A stretch of DNA of 6,850 nt from the NCBI GenBank assembly GCA_024699575.1, contig JAILPF010000320.1, forward strand, positions 1 to 6,850, in the 5' to 3' direction. Both the position numbers and the translations under genes were made by a program. Position 1 is the first letter of the stretch; every line of letters starts with the position of its first letter. This document shows, piece by piece, positions 1 to 6,107 of the stretch. The notes beneath the pieces are model-generated. The model did no database searches. It was not told the origin of the DNA and was given only the letters and a program-made list of their open reading frames with translations. Origin of the DNA: Acetatifactor sp. GTDB taxonomy: Bacteria > Bacillota > Clostridia > Lachnospirales > Lachnospiraceae.

Positions 1-2
1 CA

Positions 3-695
<693 letters not shown>

Positions 696-706
696 GTTTT
701 TTTTAG

Positions 707-742
707 AAAGGGAAGTATCCGGTTTAGGGGTACTTCTCTTTT
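707..742 (+). terminator. Intrinsic terminator after trpS
   Basis: An 11-bp stem is formed by AAAGGGAAGTA (707-717) and TACTTCTCTTT (731-741), with one G-U pair and a 13-nt loop. The right arm runs into a short T-rich stretch (CTTTTGTT). It begins 11 nt past the trpS stop codon. The T tract is short and interrupted, so termination may be incomplete. A separate run of eight T residues at 697-704 lies before the hairpin and is not its tail. Confidence 0.6.
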
Positions 743-770
743 GTTATCTTGCAAGGCCGGTCGTTAGGTG

Positions 771-799
771 GGATAAAAAATAAAGAAGAGGATATACTC
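771..799 (+). promoter_or_regulatory. Possible sigma-G-like promoter for spoVAD
   Basis: GGATA (771-775), 17 bp, then TATACTC (793-799). Compared with the forespore sigma-G consensus (GHATR, 17-18 bp, CATWHTA) this matches 4 of 5 and 5 of 7 positions. It would start transcription near 806, about 35 nt before the spoVAD ATG. TATACT (793-798) also resembles a sigma-A -10, but no -35 resembling TTGACA stands at the right distance. The call rests mainly on the known forespore expression of spoVA genes and is tentative. Confidence 0.33.
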
Positions 800-840
800 A
801 ACGTTAGAAAGATATATGGTAAAAAACGGAGGGTATATGT

Positions 841-1866
841 ATGAATCAAAGATTGGGAAAACACAGTATCAGGCTGACAGAACCGGTGGCTATTTTAGCC
901 AGTGCCAGTGTGGTGGGCAAAAAAGAAGGAGAAGGACCCCTGGGGCTTTTGTTTGATGTGGTCGGGTCAGATGATTTGTTCGGATGCGATACGTGGGAGG
1001 CTGCGGAGAGCGATTTACAGCGTAGAGCAGTTCAGGTTACGTTGGATAAGGCAGCAGTCAGGACAGAGGAGGTTTCTTATATTTTTGCAGGTGACCTGTT
1101 GGGTCAATCTATTGCATCTTCTTTTGGAATCGCGGGATTTGATATACCACTGCTTGGAGTATACGGGGCATGTTCTACCTGTGGGGAGGCACTGACTTTG
1201 GGTGCCATGAGTGTGGCGGGTGGATTTGCGGAAAAGGTTATCTGTGTGACATCCAGTCACTTCGCAAGTGCGGAAAAAGAATTTCGTTTTCCGTTGGGAT
1301 ATGGAAATCAGCGGCCACTCTCAGCTACCTGGACAGTTACCGGAAGTGGTGCATTCCTGCTGGGAAAGGAGGCAGAGAATGTCAGAGCTGTCATCCGGGG
1401 TATGACTATCGGGAAAATTGTGGATTTTGGTTTGAAAGATTCCATGAATATGGGGGCATGCATGGCACCTGCAGCTGTTTCAACCTTAGTACAGCATTTT
1501 AACGACTGGAACAGTCAGCCGGAGGATTATGACAAGATTATCACAGGTGATCTGGGAAAAGTCGGGCAAAAGGTCCTGTTTGATTTGTTGCAGGAAAAAG
1601 GCTATGACATTGCAGAAAGATATATGGATTGCGGACTGGAAATTTATGATTCCAAGACGCAGGATACTCATTCCGGGGGAAGTGGATGTGGCTGCAGTGC
1701 GGTGACTCTTTCCGCATATATATTGAAGCAGTTGGAGGAAAAAAATTGGCGGAGAGTGTTGTTTGTGCCTACGGGAGCGCTTCTTAGCAAGACCAGCTTC
1801 AATGAAGGACAGTCTGTACCGGGAATTGCACATGCAGTTGTATTGGAGAGTGTAGACTTGCATTGA
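841..1866 (+). CDS. spoVAD: Stage V sporulation protein AD
   Basis: Subunit of the SpoVA complex, which carries Ca-dipicolinic acid across the forespore/spore inner membrane. In Bacillus, SpoVAD is the soluble thiolase-fold subunit that binds dipicolinate. The 341-aa length fits the family (about 338 aa in B. subtilis). Visible marks are the N-terminal GPLG..FD segment, the GACSTCGEA loop around residues 109-117 (the place of the nucleophilic Cys in thiolases), YGNQRP at about 154-159, a Gly-rich GSGCGCSA at 280-287 and the C-terminal PTGALLSKTS segment (about 310-319). The start is supported by GGAGG at 829-833 region, about 8 nt before ATG. In most spore-formers spoVAC precedes and spoVAE follows directly. 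Here trpS lies upstream and spoVAE is 1.3 kb downstream. The gene looks intact. Identification is firm. Confidence 0.95.
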   Translation: MNQRLGKHSIRLTEPVAILASASVVGKKEGEGPLGLLFDVVGSDDLFGCDTWEAAESDLQRRAVQVTLDKAAVRTEEVSYIFAGDLLGQSIASSFGIAGFDIPLLGVYGACSTCGEALTLGAMSVAGGFAEKVICVTSSHFASAEKEFRFPLGYGNQRPLSATWTVTGSGAFLLGKEAENVRAVIRGMTIGKIVDFGLKDSMNMGACMAPAAVSTLVQHFNDWNSQPEDYDKIITGDLGKVGQKVLFDLLQEKGYDIAERYMDCGLEIYDSKTQDTHSGGSGCGCSAVTLSAYILKQLEEKNWRRVLFVPTGALLSKTSFNEGQSVPGIAHAVVLESVDLH

Positions 1867-1938
1867 GATACAATAACTGATAAAATACTTGTGTTTATAT
1901 CATGCACTAAGTGTGGTAAAATACGGGAGGAAATTGTC

Positions 1939-2184
1939 ATGCGTAGAATGGAGTTTAAAATGGAAAGACCCGGGCTGTTGGAGGTTGGACAGAAAATCAC
2001 TGTCACGGAAGGGTTGCTTCCCAGTAACTATTATTATACGATAGATCCTTCCCTGGCAATGTCACCCAATATCCCCTTCAGAAACCGGCTAATCAGCAAG
2101 GAGGGGGTCGTGGTGGATATCGTTGAGAATGAGAGGGGCTTTTACGTGACGGCGGAGTTTGATGAGCCGGAAGCGAAGGCATAG
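1939..2184 (+). CDS. Small conserved-looking protein of unknown function (81 aa)
   Basis: I do not recognise a family. The start is set by GGGAGG at 1925-1930, 8 nt before ATG. The frame stays open further upstream to about 1891, but that part has no ribosome binding site. The product is soluble with no membrane segment, signal peptide or Cys. It appears mostly beta: a VGQKITVTEG strand, an aromatic YYYTID patch (residues 31-36), a Pro/Asn-rich NIPFRNR segment, then alternating-hydrophobic strands (GVVVDIVE, GFYVTAEFDE) and a short acidic tail. This would fit a small beta-barrel, but that is inference. It sits 72 bp after spoVAD and 29 bp before ridA, so it probably shares a transcript with ridA. 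A strong ribosome binding site, sensible composition and good fit between neighbours argue for a real gene. Confidence 0.82.
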   Translation: MRRMEFKMERPGLLEVGQKITVTEGLLPSNYYYTIDPSLAMSPNIPFRNRLISKEGVVVDIVENERGFYVTAEFDEPEAKA

Positions 2185-2213
2185 ATTGAAACAACAGAGA
2201 GGAGAATGAAAAA

Positions 2214-2597
2214 ATGGCAAAGAAAGTATCAACAGACAAAGCACCTGCCGCAATTGGACCTTACTCCCAGGGAGTAATCGTGGGAAATTTATTTTTTGCA
2301 TCTGGACAGATTGCAATCAACCCTGCTACCGGTGAGATTGAGGGCAACAATATTGTAGATCAGACTGAGCAGGTAATGAAAAACATCAAAGCTTTGCTTG
2401 AGGCAGCAGGAACAGACTTTTCTAAGGTGGTTAAGACTACTTGTTTTTTGGTGGATATGGCCAACTTTGGAACCTTCAATGAAATCTATGCGAGATATTT
2501 TACGGAAAAACCGGCACGAAGCTGTGTCGCTGTTAAAACACTTCCCAAGGATGTGCTCTGTGAGGTAGAGGTTATCGCGGAAATTGAGGCAAAATAA
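2214..2597 (+). CDS. ridA: RidA family reactive enamine/imine deaminase
   Basis: RidA (YjgF/YER057c/UK114) proteins are cytoplasmic trimers that hydrolyse enamine/imine intermediates such as 2-aminoacrylate released by PLP enzymes, preventing damage to other PLP enzymes. The 127-aa length is typical. The N-terminal APAAIGPYSQG segment (residues 10-20), the SGQIAINP strand and the C-terminal ARSCVAV..LPKD.LCEVE signature are all present. Within that signature the Arg that binds the carboxylate (R105 in E. coli) is R102, and the conserved Glu (E120 in E. coli) is E117, so deaminase activity is expected. GGAG at 2201-2204 lies 9 nt before ATG. The next gene starts 2 nt past the stop, so the two are very likely co-transcribed and translationally coupled. 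Confidence 0.95.
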   Translation: MAKKVSTDKAPAAIGPYSQGVIVGNLFFASGQIAINPATGEIEGNNIVDQTEQVMKNIKALLEAAGTDFSKVVKTTCFLVDMANFGTFNEIYARYFTEKPARSCVAVKTLPKDVLCEVEVIAEIEAK

Positions 2598-2599
2598 CC

Positions 2600-3094
2600 A
2601 TGAACATTGTACTAATCGGTATGCCCGGTGCTGGTAAAAGCACGGTGGGTGTTGTACTTGCCAAGAAACTTGGTCTATCTTTTCTGGATTCCGATTTGGT
2701 GATTCAGGAGAAAGAGGGCAAATTATTACATGAACTGATAGAAGAACACGGTGTGGAGGGATTCTGGCAGATTGAAAATGATGTGAATGCCTCATTGAAT
2801 CCTGTAAATGCTGTGATAGCTACCGGTGGAAGTGTGATATACGGAAGAGAAGCGATGCACCATCTTCAGACAATCGGTAAAGTAGTCTATCTAAAGCTGC
2901 CGTATAATGAGGTGGCTGAACGTCTTGGCGACCTGAATGCACGAGGCGTTACGCTGAGAGAGGGACAGTCTCTTTCGGACTTATACGAGGAGAGAATCCC
3001 TATGTATGAACAGTACGCACATATTACGGTGGAATGCTCAGGACATACTTTGAGAGAAGTTGTTGAGTGTGTTGGGAATGCCCTTGATAAATAA
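2600..3094 (+). CDS. Shikimate kinase family protein (AroK-like, diverged substrate site)
   Basis: P-loop small-molecule kinase of the shikimate kinase fold, 164 aa (family about 165-175). The ATP site is intact: Walker A GMPGAGKST (residues 7-15), DSD at 30-32 (Mg2+/substrate Asp pair), the lid Arg in NARGV (R115) and the Arg of ERIPMYEQYA (R132, shikimate contact in true enzymes). Two substrate contacts differ. The usual GE..FR..E reads GVEGFWQIE, so the shikimate-binding Arg is Trp56, and the GGG loop reads ATGGS (76-78). It may still be a shikimate kinase, or a relative acting on another small alcohol. A GAGG at 2586-2589 inside the end of ridA lies 10 nt before ATG, which supports coupling to ridA. 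The fold is certain and the substrate is not. No other aromatic-pathway gene is nearby. Confidence 0.9.
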   Translation: MNIVLIGMPGAGKSTVGVVLAKKLGLSFLDSDLVIQEKEGKLLHELIEEHGVEGFWQIENDVNASLNPVNAVIATGGSVIYGREAMHHLQTIGKVVYLKLPYNEVAERLGDLNARGVTLREGQSLSDLYEERIPMYEQYAHITVECSGHTLREVVECVGNALDK

Positions 3095-3115
3095 TTTGAT
3101 TAACAGATAATCCAT

Positions 3116-3145
3116 ACATATTTTTTGACCTTTTAGTTCATACTA
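3116..3145 (+). promoter_or_regulatory. Sigma-G-type forespore promoter for spoVAE
   Basis: ACATA (3116-3120), 18 bp, then CATACTA (3139-3145). The -10 element matches the sigma-G consensus CATWHTA at every position, and the -35 matches GHATR at 4 of 5. The predicted start near 3152 leaves a leader of about 38 nt before the spoVAE ATG, with AAGGAG at 3180-3185 in it. The position in the 95-bp gap after the kinase gene, just before a gene known to be forespore-expressed in Bacillus, makes this convincing. Sigma-F recognises similar -10 sequences and cannot be excluded. Confidence 0.68.
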
Positions 3146-3189
3146 TCTATGACGATTGTGTTTATGATAGTGGAAAGGCAAGGAGTTGT

Positions 3190-3546
3190 ATGGATTATTT
3201 TAATGCATTCTGGGTAGGTGGACTGATATGTGCACTGGTACAGATTTTAATGGAAAAGACAAAGATGATGCCAGGTAGAATCATGGTACTGCTTGTGGCG
3301 TGCGGAGCAGTGCTGGGTGCTTTCGGATGGTATGATACCTTTCAGGAGTTTGCCGGAGCCGGAGCGGGGGTACCTCTTCTCGGCTTTGGTAATATTCTGA
3401 TAAAAGGTGTGAAAGAAGCGGTTGATAATCAAGGATTCCTTGGAATATTTGCAGGGGGACTTAAGGCAGGAGCAGTGGGAATATCTGCTGCGTTAGTGTT
3501 CGGTTATCTGGCCAGCCTGATATTCCGTCCCAGAATGAAAAAGTAG
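3190..3546 (+). CDS. spoVAE: Stage V sporulation protein AE (SpoVAEb type)
   Basis: Small integral membrane subunit of the SpoVA dipicolinate channel in the spore inner membrane. The 118-aa length fits SpoVAEb (about 116 aa). Family features are the N-terminal membrane helix with FWVGGLICALVQ (residues 7-18), the KTK..PGRI turn (23-31), a second helix, the conserved FAGAGAGVPLLGFGN segment (54-68), then a helical hairpin ending in ASLIFRPR (108-115). The start is preceded by AAGGAG only 4 nt from the ATG, a tight but usable spacing, and there is no better in-frame start. It has its own sigma-G-like promoter and is cut off from spoVAD by three unrelated genes. It converges tightly (13 bp) on the next gene. 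Identification is firm. Confidence 0.95.
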   Translation: MDYFNAFWVGGLICALVQILMEKTKMMPGRIMVLLVACGAVLGAFGWYDTFQEFAGAGAGVPLLGFGNILIKGVKEAVDNQGFLGIFAGGLKAGAVGISAALVFGYLASLIFRPRMKK

Positions 3547-3559
3547 ATAGATTACGCTG

Positions 3560-4054
3560 CTATAATGTTTCAAAGGGAAGCCCCTTGTCAGACAGAAACT
3601 GTGTGAGCGCTTTATCCCATAGCTGTTCCGGCTCTCTGTCCATGCTAAAGGTGTTATATGCAATGCCGGTGATTAGTGTCACATGGGTACCGTCATATTT
3701 GACTGTGAGCACAAGGGCTTTTACCAAAGAGGCATAGGAAGTGTCAGATCCCAGTAACGCCGATGTTTTTTCCGGCTTTAACTGTAATACAAATTTAAAG
3801 GAGAGAGGAGTGTGTTTTCCCTTAATCAGGTCAAAACACAGTCCTTTTTGTTCGCTGAAAGGACGGAATTCATAGGGAATCGTCTCCGCATTGCGCTCCT
3901 CTGGCGGATAAAATTCCGGGTTGATACGCCCATCTATCGTGTAGGTATTGGCAGTGCATATGACTGCGGATTCTAAAAGATATTCTTCAAATGCATCTCC
4001 GACTAAGAGTTGTTGCATGAATGCTTTGGTTGATGTAATCTGTAATGCTAACAT
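3560..4054 (-). CDS. DUF5721-like protein, function unknown
   Basis: 164-aa soluble protein of unknown function. From memory its N-terminus, MLALQITSTKAFMQQLL followed by FEEYLL and a TYTIDGRI segment, matches the DUF5721 family found mostly in Lachnospiraceae. I could not test this. There is no signal peptide, membrane segment or obvious catalytic motif. The C-terminal half alternates hydrophobic strands (ALVLTVKYDG, HVTLITGIAYNTFSMDR) and ends in a short helix. The start is supported by AGAGGA about 7 nt upstream of ATG, and by a TATAAT promoter 22 nt or so beyond that. It stands alone, convergent with spoVAE and divergent from degV, so context gives no clue to its role. Confidence 0.87.
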   Translation of the reverse strand: MLALQITSTKAFMQQLLVGDAFEEYLLESAVICTANTYTIDGRINPEFYPPEERNAETIPYEFRPFSEQKGLCFDLIKGKHTPLSFKFVLQLKPEKTSALLGSDTSYASLVKALVLTVKYDGTHVTLITGIAYNTFSMDREPEQLWDKALTQFLSDKGLPFETL

Positions 4055-4083
4055 AAATGATTCCTCTTTTTTACATTTGTCTT

Positions 4084-4113
4084 ATTATAATATACTCTTT
4101 AGGAAAACTGCAA
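4084..4113 (-). promoter_or_regulatory. Sigma-A-type promoter for the DUF5721-like gene
   Basis: Read on the minus strand, a perfect TATAAT (4089-4084) is preceded by 18 bp and TTGCAG (4113-4108), a partial -35. Transcription would start near 4076, about 22 nt before the ATG at 4054. The surrounding sequence is A+T-rich, including the palindrome ATAAATTTAT at 4113-4122. Confidence 0.5.
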
Positions 4114-4131
4114 TAAATTTATAGGAAAGTC

Positions 4132-4160
4132 TTTACGAATAAATACTTGTATGTTATCAT
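4132..4160 (+). promoter_or_regulatory. Sigma-A-type promoter for degV, extended -10
   Basis: TTTACG (4132-4137), 17 bp, then TATCAT (4155-4160), with TG at 4152-4153 placed exactly as in an extended -10 (TGnTATnAT). Transcription would start near 4167, giving a leader of about 50 nt. GGGAG at 4206-4210 then lies 7 nt before the degV ATG. Confidence 0.62.
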
Positions 4161-4184
4161 ACATGGTAATGAAAACTACATACA
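4148..4184 (+). promoter_or_regulatory. Possible operator: three TGTATG/CATACA half-sites at the degV promoter
   Basis: TGTATG (4148-4153) and CATACA (4158-4163) form a perfect 6-bp inverted repeat with a 4-nt gap that covers the -10 element. A second CATACA at 4179-4184 starts 21 bp after the first, about two helical turns. The placement over the -10 and start site fits repressor binding. No regulator is identified, and in A+T-rich DNA chance cannot be ruled out. Confidence 0.3.
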
Positions 4185-4217
4185 GTGGTTTGTAAAAAAA
4201 CATAAGGGAGAATTATC

Positions 4218-5060
4218 ATGCGTTATAAAATTGTGGTGGATAGCTGCTGTGAGCTGCCCAAGGAATTAGAAGGGGATGAAAGATTTGAAAGAGTCCCGCT
4301 AAGTCTACAGGTAGATGAGTGTCATATTATGGATGACGAAACCTTTGACCAGGCTGATTTCTTGCAGAAAGTGGCCAATTCATCTACCTGTCCCAAATCA
4401 TCCTGTCCCTCTCCTGAGAAATTTATGGAGGCTTATCATTGTGACGCTGAGCATGTATATGCAATAACATTGGCATCTAATTTGAGTGGAAGCTACAACA
4501 GCGCTGTTCTCGGCAGCAATTTATATCATGAAACCTACGGCGAAAAGGATATTCATGTGATAGATTCAGAATCAGCAAGCTGCGGTGAGACACAGATTGC
4601 ATTGAGAATAATGGAAATGGAAGAAAAAGGTCTTCCCTTTGAGGAAATTGTAAAACAAATAGAAAGCTATCGAGATTCCATGAGAACTTATTTTGTGTTG
4701 GATAATCTGGAAACTCTCAGAAAAAACGGTCGTTTAACCGGCTTGAAGGCAGGACTTGTATCCACTTTGAACATTAAGCCGATAATGTCTGCGGACAAGG
4801 GGGTTATCTATCAAAAAAGCCAGGGAATCGGTATGAAAAAAGCCCTTCGGAGAATGGCGGATATCATTTTGGAGGAAGCAAGGGAAAAGGATCAGGAGAA
4901 TCGTAGACTTATGATTTCCCACTGTAACGCACCTGATAGAGCAGAATTGGTCAGAGAGATGGTAATGGCGAAGGCCGGGTTCAAGGAATGCATCATACTG
5001 GACACCAAGGGTGTCAGCAGTATGTATGCGAATGATGGCGGGGTAATAGTCACCGCGTAA
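4218..5060 (+). CDS. DegV family protein (fatty-acid-binding, FakB-like)
   Basis: DegV proteins bind a fatty acid in a two-domain fold. Some (FakB) present it to the kinase FakA for phosphorylation and phospholipid synthesis. The 280-aa length is typical. Family marks are the N-terminal VVDSCCELP (residues 6-14), the loop TCPKSSCPSP (57-66), the fatty-acid/phosphate loop ASNLSGSYNSA (86-96), VIDSESAS (114-121), and LDNLETLRKNGRL (161-173). The C-terminus reads YANDGGVIV where FakB-type proteins usually have an HTGPG-like segment, so the family His there is absent; this form occurs in other clostridial members as far as I recall. GGGAG lies 7 nt before the ATG. The gene stands alone with its own promoter, and no fakA is nearby. 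Ligand and partner are therefore inferred from the family only. Confidence 0.92.
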   Translation: MRYKIVVDSCCELPKELEGDERFERVPLSLQVDECHIMDDETFDQADFLQKVANSSTCPKSSCPSPEKFMEAYHCDAEHVYAITLASNLSGSYNSAVLGSNLYHETYGEKDIHVIDSESASCGETQIALRIMEMEEKGLPFEEIVKQIESYRDSMRTYFVLDNLETLRKNGRLTGLKAGLVSTLNIKPIMSADKGVIYQKSQGIGMKKALRRMADIILEEAREKDQENRRLMISHCNAPDRAELVREMVMAKAGFKECIILDTKGVSSMYANDGGVIVTA

Positions 5061-5072
5061 ATAATACCACTT

Positions 5073-5780
5073 CTATTGATGATATTCCCTAAACATTTTC
5101 TTAGTGTAGGGAAGACATTTTGGATGGACTTTAAAGACAGTTCCATCAGCCATCACAGCTTTTCTACCCTTGATTTCGGCAATGTGTCTGCAGTTGATGA
5201 TTGCTTTATTTGAGGGAGCCACAAAGGAAAGATGATTTTCAATCTGGGAGAAAAAGTTGATAAGCTCAGTGGTAATATTTAAAATACGCCCATCAGTCAA
5301 TGTGACTTTGATATGTCGGTCGCTCTCTATGCAATAGAGAATGTCCGGCTCAGTGACATAGAAGGTGTCTTTCTCTTCTCGTAATTCGATGAGAGGAACG
5401 GCATCTTTTTTTATTTGCAAAGCTAAATCAATGCTCTTACTCAAAGCATCCGTTTTAATGGGTTTGTCCATAAAAATGACATTTTCCGGAAAAGAATATT
5501 GTCTGTAATCAATGTCGGAACAGCACAAAATAATCGGAACGTTGATGCCGTCTGAAAGTAAGCGGTTTACCACATCTACTCCGGTAATGTCTTCTGTTTT
5601 GCACATATCGATGTAAAAAGCATCATATTGTCTTGGATTATGTAACAGCGAAGTACTGTTCCCAAAGGAATCCGTATAAAGGATACCGGTGGTGGAAGCT
5701 CGCTTATCGGATTCTCTCTTTAACAGTCTTTCCAATTGTTTTCTATCGGCGATATTGTCATCACACACGGCAATATGCAT
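5073..5780 (-). CDS. LytTR-family response regulator (REC + LytTR DNA-binding)
   Basis: Two-component response regulator of 235 aa. From the chosen start, the receiver domain spans about 3-115: acidic pair D7/D8 in AVCDDN, predicted phospho-acceptor D58 in FYIDM, and the conserved Lys at K106 in MDKP. The position usually Thr/Ser (CheY T87) appears to be Cys (ILCCS, C87). A linker leads to the LytTR domain (about 130-233), recognised by DILYCIESDRHIKV, a dimer-like helix, and AIINCRHIAEIKGRK. The ATG at 5780 is preferred: AAAAGAGG (5796-5789) is 8 nt upstream. A GTG at 5789 overlaps that ribosome binding site. No histidine kinase gene is next to it. It lies 39-48 bp after the DUF1294 gene and probably shares the argG transcript or has a weak promoter of its own. 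It converges on degV with 12 bp between stops and no clear terminator. Confidence 0.93.
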   Translation of the reverse strand: MHIAVCDDNIADRKQLERLLKRESDKRASTTGILYTDSFGNSTSLLHNPRQYDAFYIDMCKTEDITGVDVVNRLLSDGINVPIILCCSDIDYRQYSFPENVIFMDKPIKTDALSKSIDLALQIKKDAVPLIELREEKDTFYVTEPDILYCIESDRHIKVTLTDGRILNITTELINFFSQIENHLSFVAPSNKAIINCRHIAEIKGRKAVMADGTVFKVHPKCLPYTKKMFREYHQ

Positions 5781-5796
5781 GAGGTACACCTCTTTT
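5781..5796 (-). promoter_or_regulatory. Ribosome binding site of the LytTR gene inside a palindrome
   Basis: The Shine-Dalgarno sequence GAGG, read on the minus strand, lies in the perfect inverted repeat GAGGT-GT-ACCTC (5792-5781), immediately before the ATG at 5780. This site decides the start in favour of ATG over GTG at 5789. The 2-nt centre is too tight for a full RNA hairpin, but four base pairs with a 4-nt loop could still hide the site, and as DNA it could be a small operator. Confidence 0.55.
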
Positions 5797-5828
5797 CTAT
5801 TGAATAAATCATAAATTACGCAAACATA

Positions 5829-6107
5829 TTAGCACACTTTTTTACAAAATACAAATAAGATTATCTGTACCAGTAAGATAGCGGGCATGCCATATTTGAA
5901 ATACCAATGTCGTGTCTTATGGTGAAAATGTTTCATTCCCAGAATGGAACCAAGACTTCCACCGATGATTGCAGTGAAAAAAAGAGAAGCCTCCGAGATG
6001 CGAAATGCACCCCGGATGGCTCTTTTTTTGTCCACGCCCATTTTGATATAGCCGATGATATTAACGATAACCAGATAACTAATCAGAATAAGCATTGTTA
6101 AATTCAT
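5829..6107 (-). CDS. DUF1294 family small membrane protein
   Basis: 92-aa integral membrane protein of the DUF1294 family; its function is not known. The family pattern is clear: NIIGYIKMGVDKKRA (residues 16-30), then RISEASL, an IGGSLGSILGM segment, and the HHKTRH motif (62-67). Predicted membrane helices are at about 3-22, 40-58 and 72-88, with a positively charged stretch between the first two and a short KKVC tail. The ATG shares its A with the argG stop (TAATG), so translation is probably coupled to argG. AGGGAGA (6123-6117), inside the argG 3' end, serves as ribosome binding site. The genetic link to arginine synthesis is by position only. Confidence 0.9.
   Translation of the reverse strand: MNLTMLILISYLVIVNIIGYIKMGVDKKRAIRGAFRISEASLFFTAIIGGSLGSILGMKHFHHKTRHWYFKYGMPAILLVQIILFVFCKKVC

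Noticed and set aside
902..1863. Several open frames on both strands within spoVAD
   Set aside because: All overlap the confidently identified spoVAD frame and lack ribosome binding sites or recognisable products.
1917..1922. TAAAAT as a -10 for the 81-aa gene
   Set aside because: It would start transcription inside the ribosome binding site, and no -35 stands at a suitable distance.
1891..1938. N-terminal extension of the 81-aa protein, including a C-x2-C-like CTKC
   Set aside because: There is no ribosome binding site before it, and GGGAGG at 1925-1930 clearly serves the ATG at 1939.
2289..2795. 168-codon open frame on the minus strand opposite ridA and the kinase gene
   Set aside because: It is antisense to two well-identified genes, has no ribosome binding site, and its composition (His-, Cys- and Phe-rich) does not look like a protein.
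3098..3126. Possible terminator after the kinase gene: GATTA-ACAGA-TAATC hairpin followed by a T6 run
   Set aside because: The stem is only 5 A+T-rich base pairs, and the T run begins 8 nt after it. The segment also overlaps the spoVAE -35 region.
5087..5111. Imperfect inverted repeat beginning CCCTA and ending TAGGG, at the 3' end of the LytTR gene, as a bidirectional terminator
   Set aside because: It lies within coding sequence, its arms have mismatches, and there is no T tract on either strand next to it.
5781..5789. GTG at 5789 as start of the LytTR regulator
   Set aside because: It overlaps the ribosome binding site, whereas ATG at 5780 has GAGG 8 nt upstream and gives the standard receiver N-terminus.
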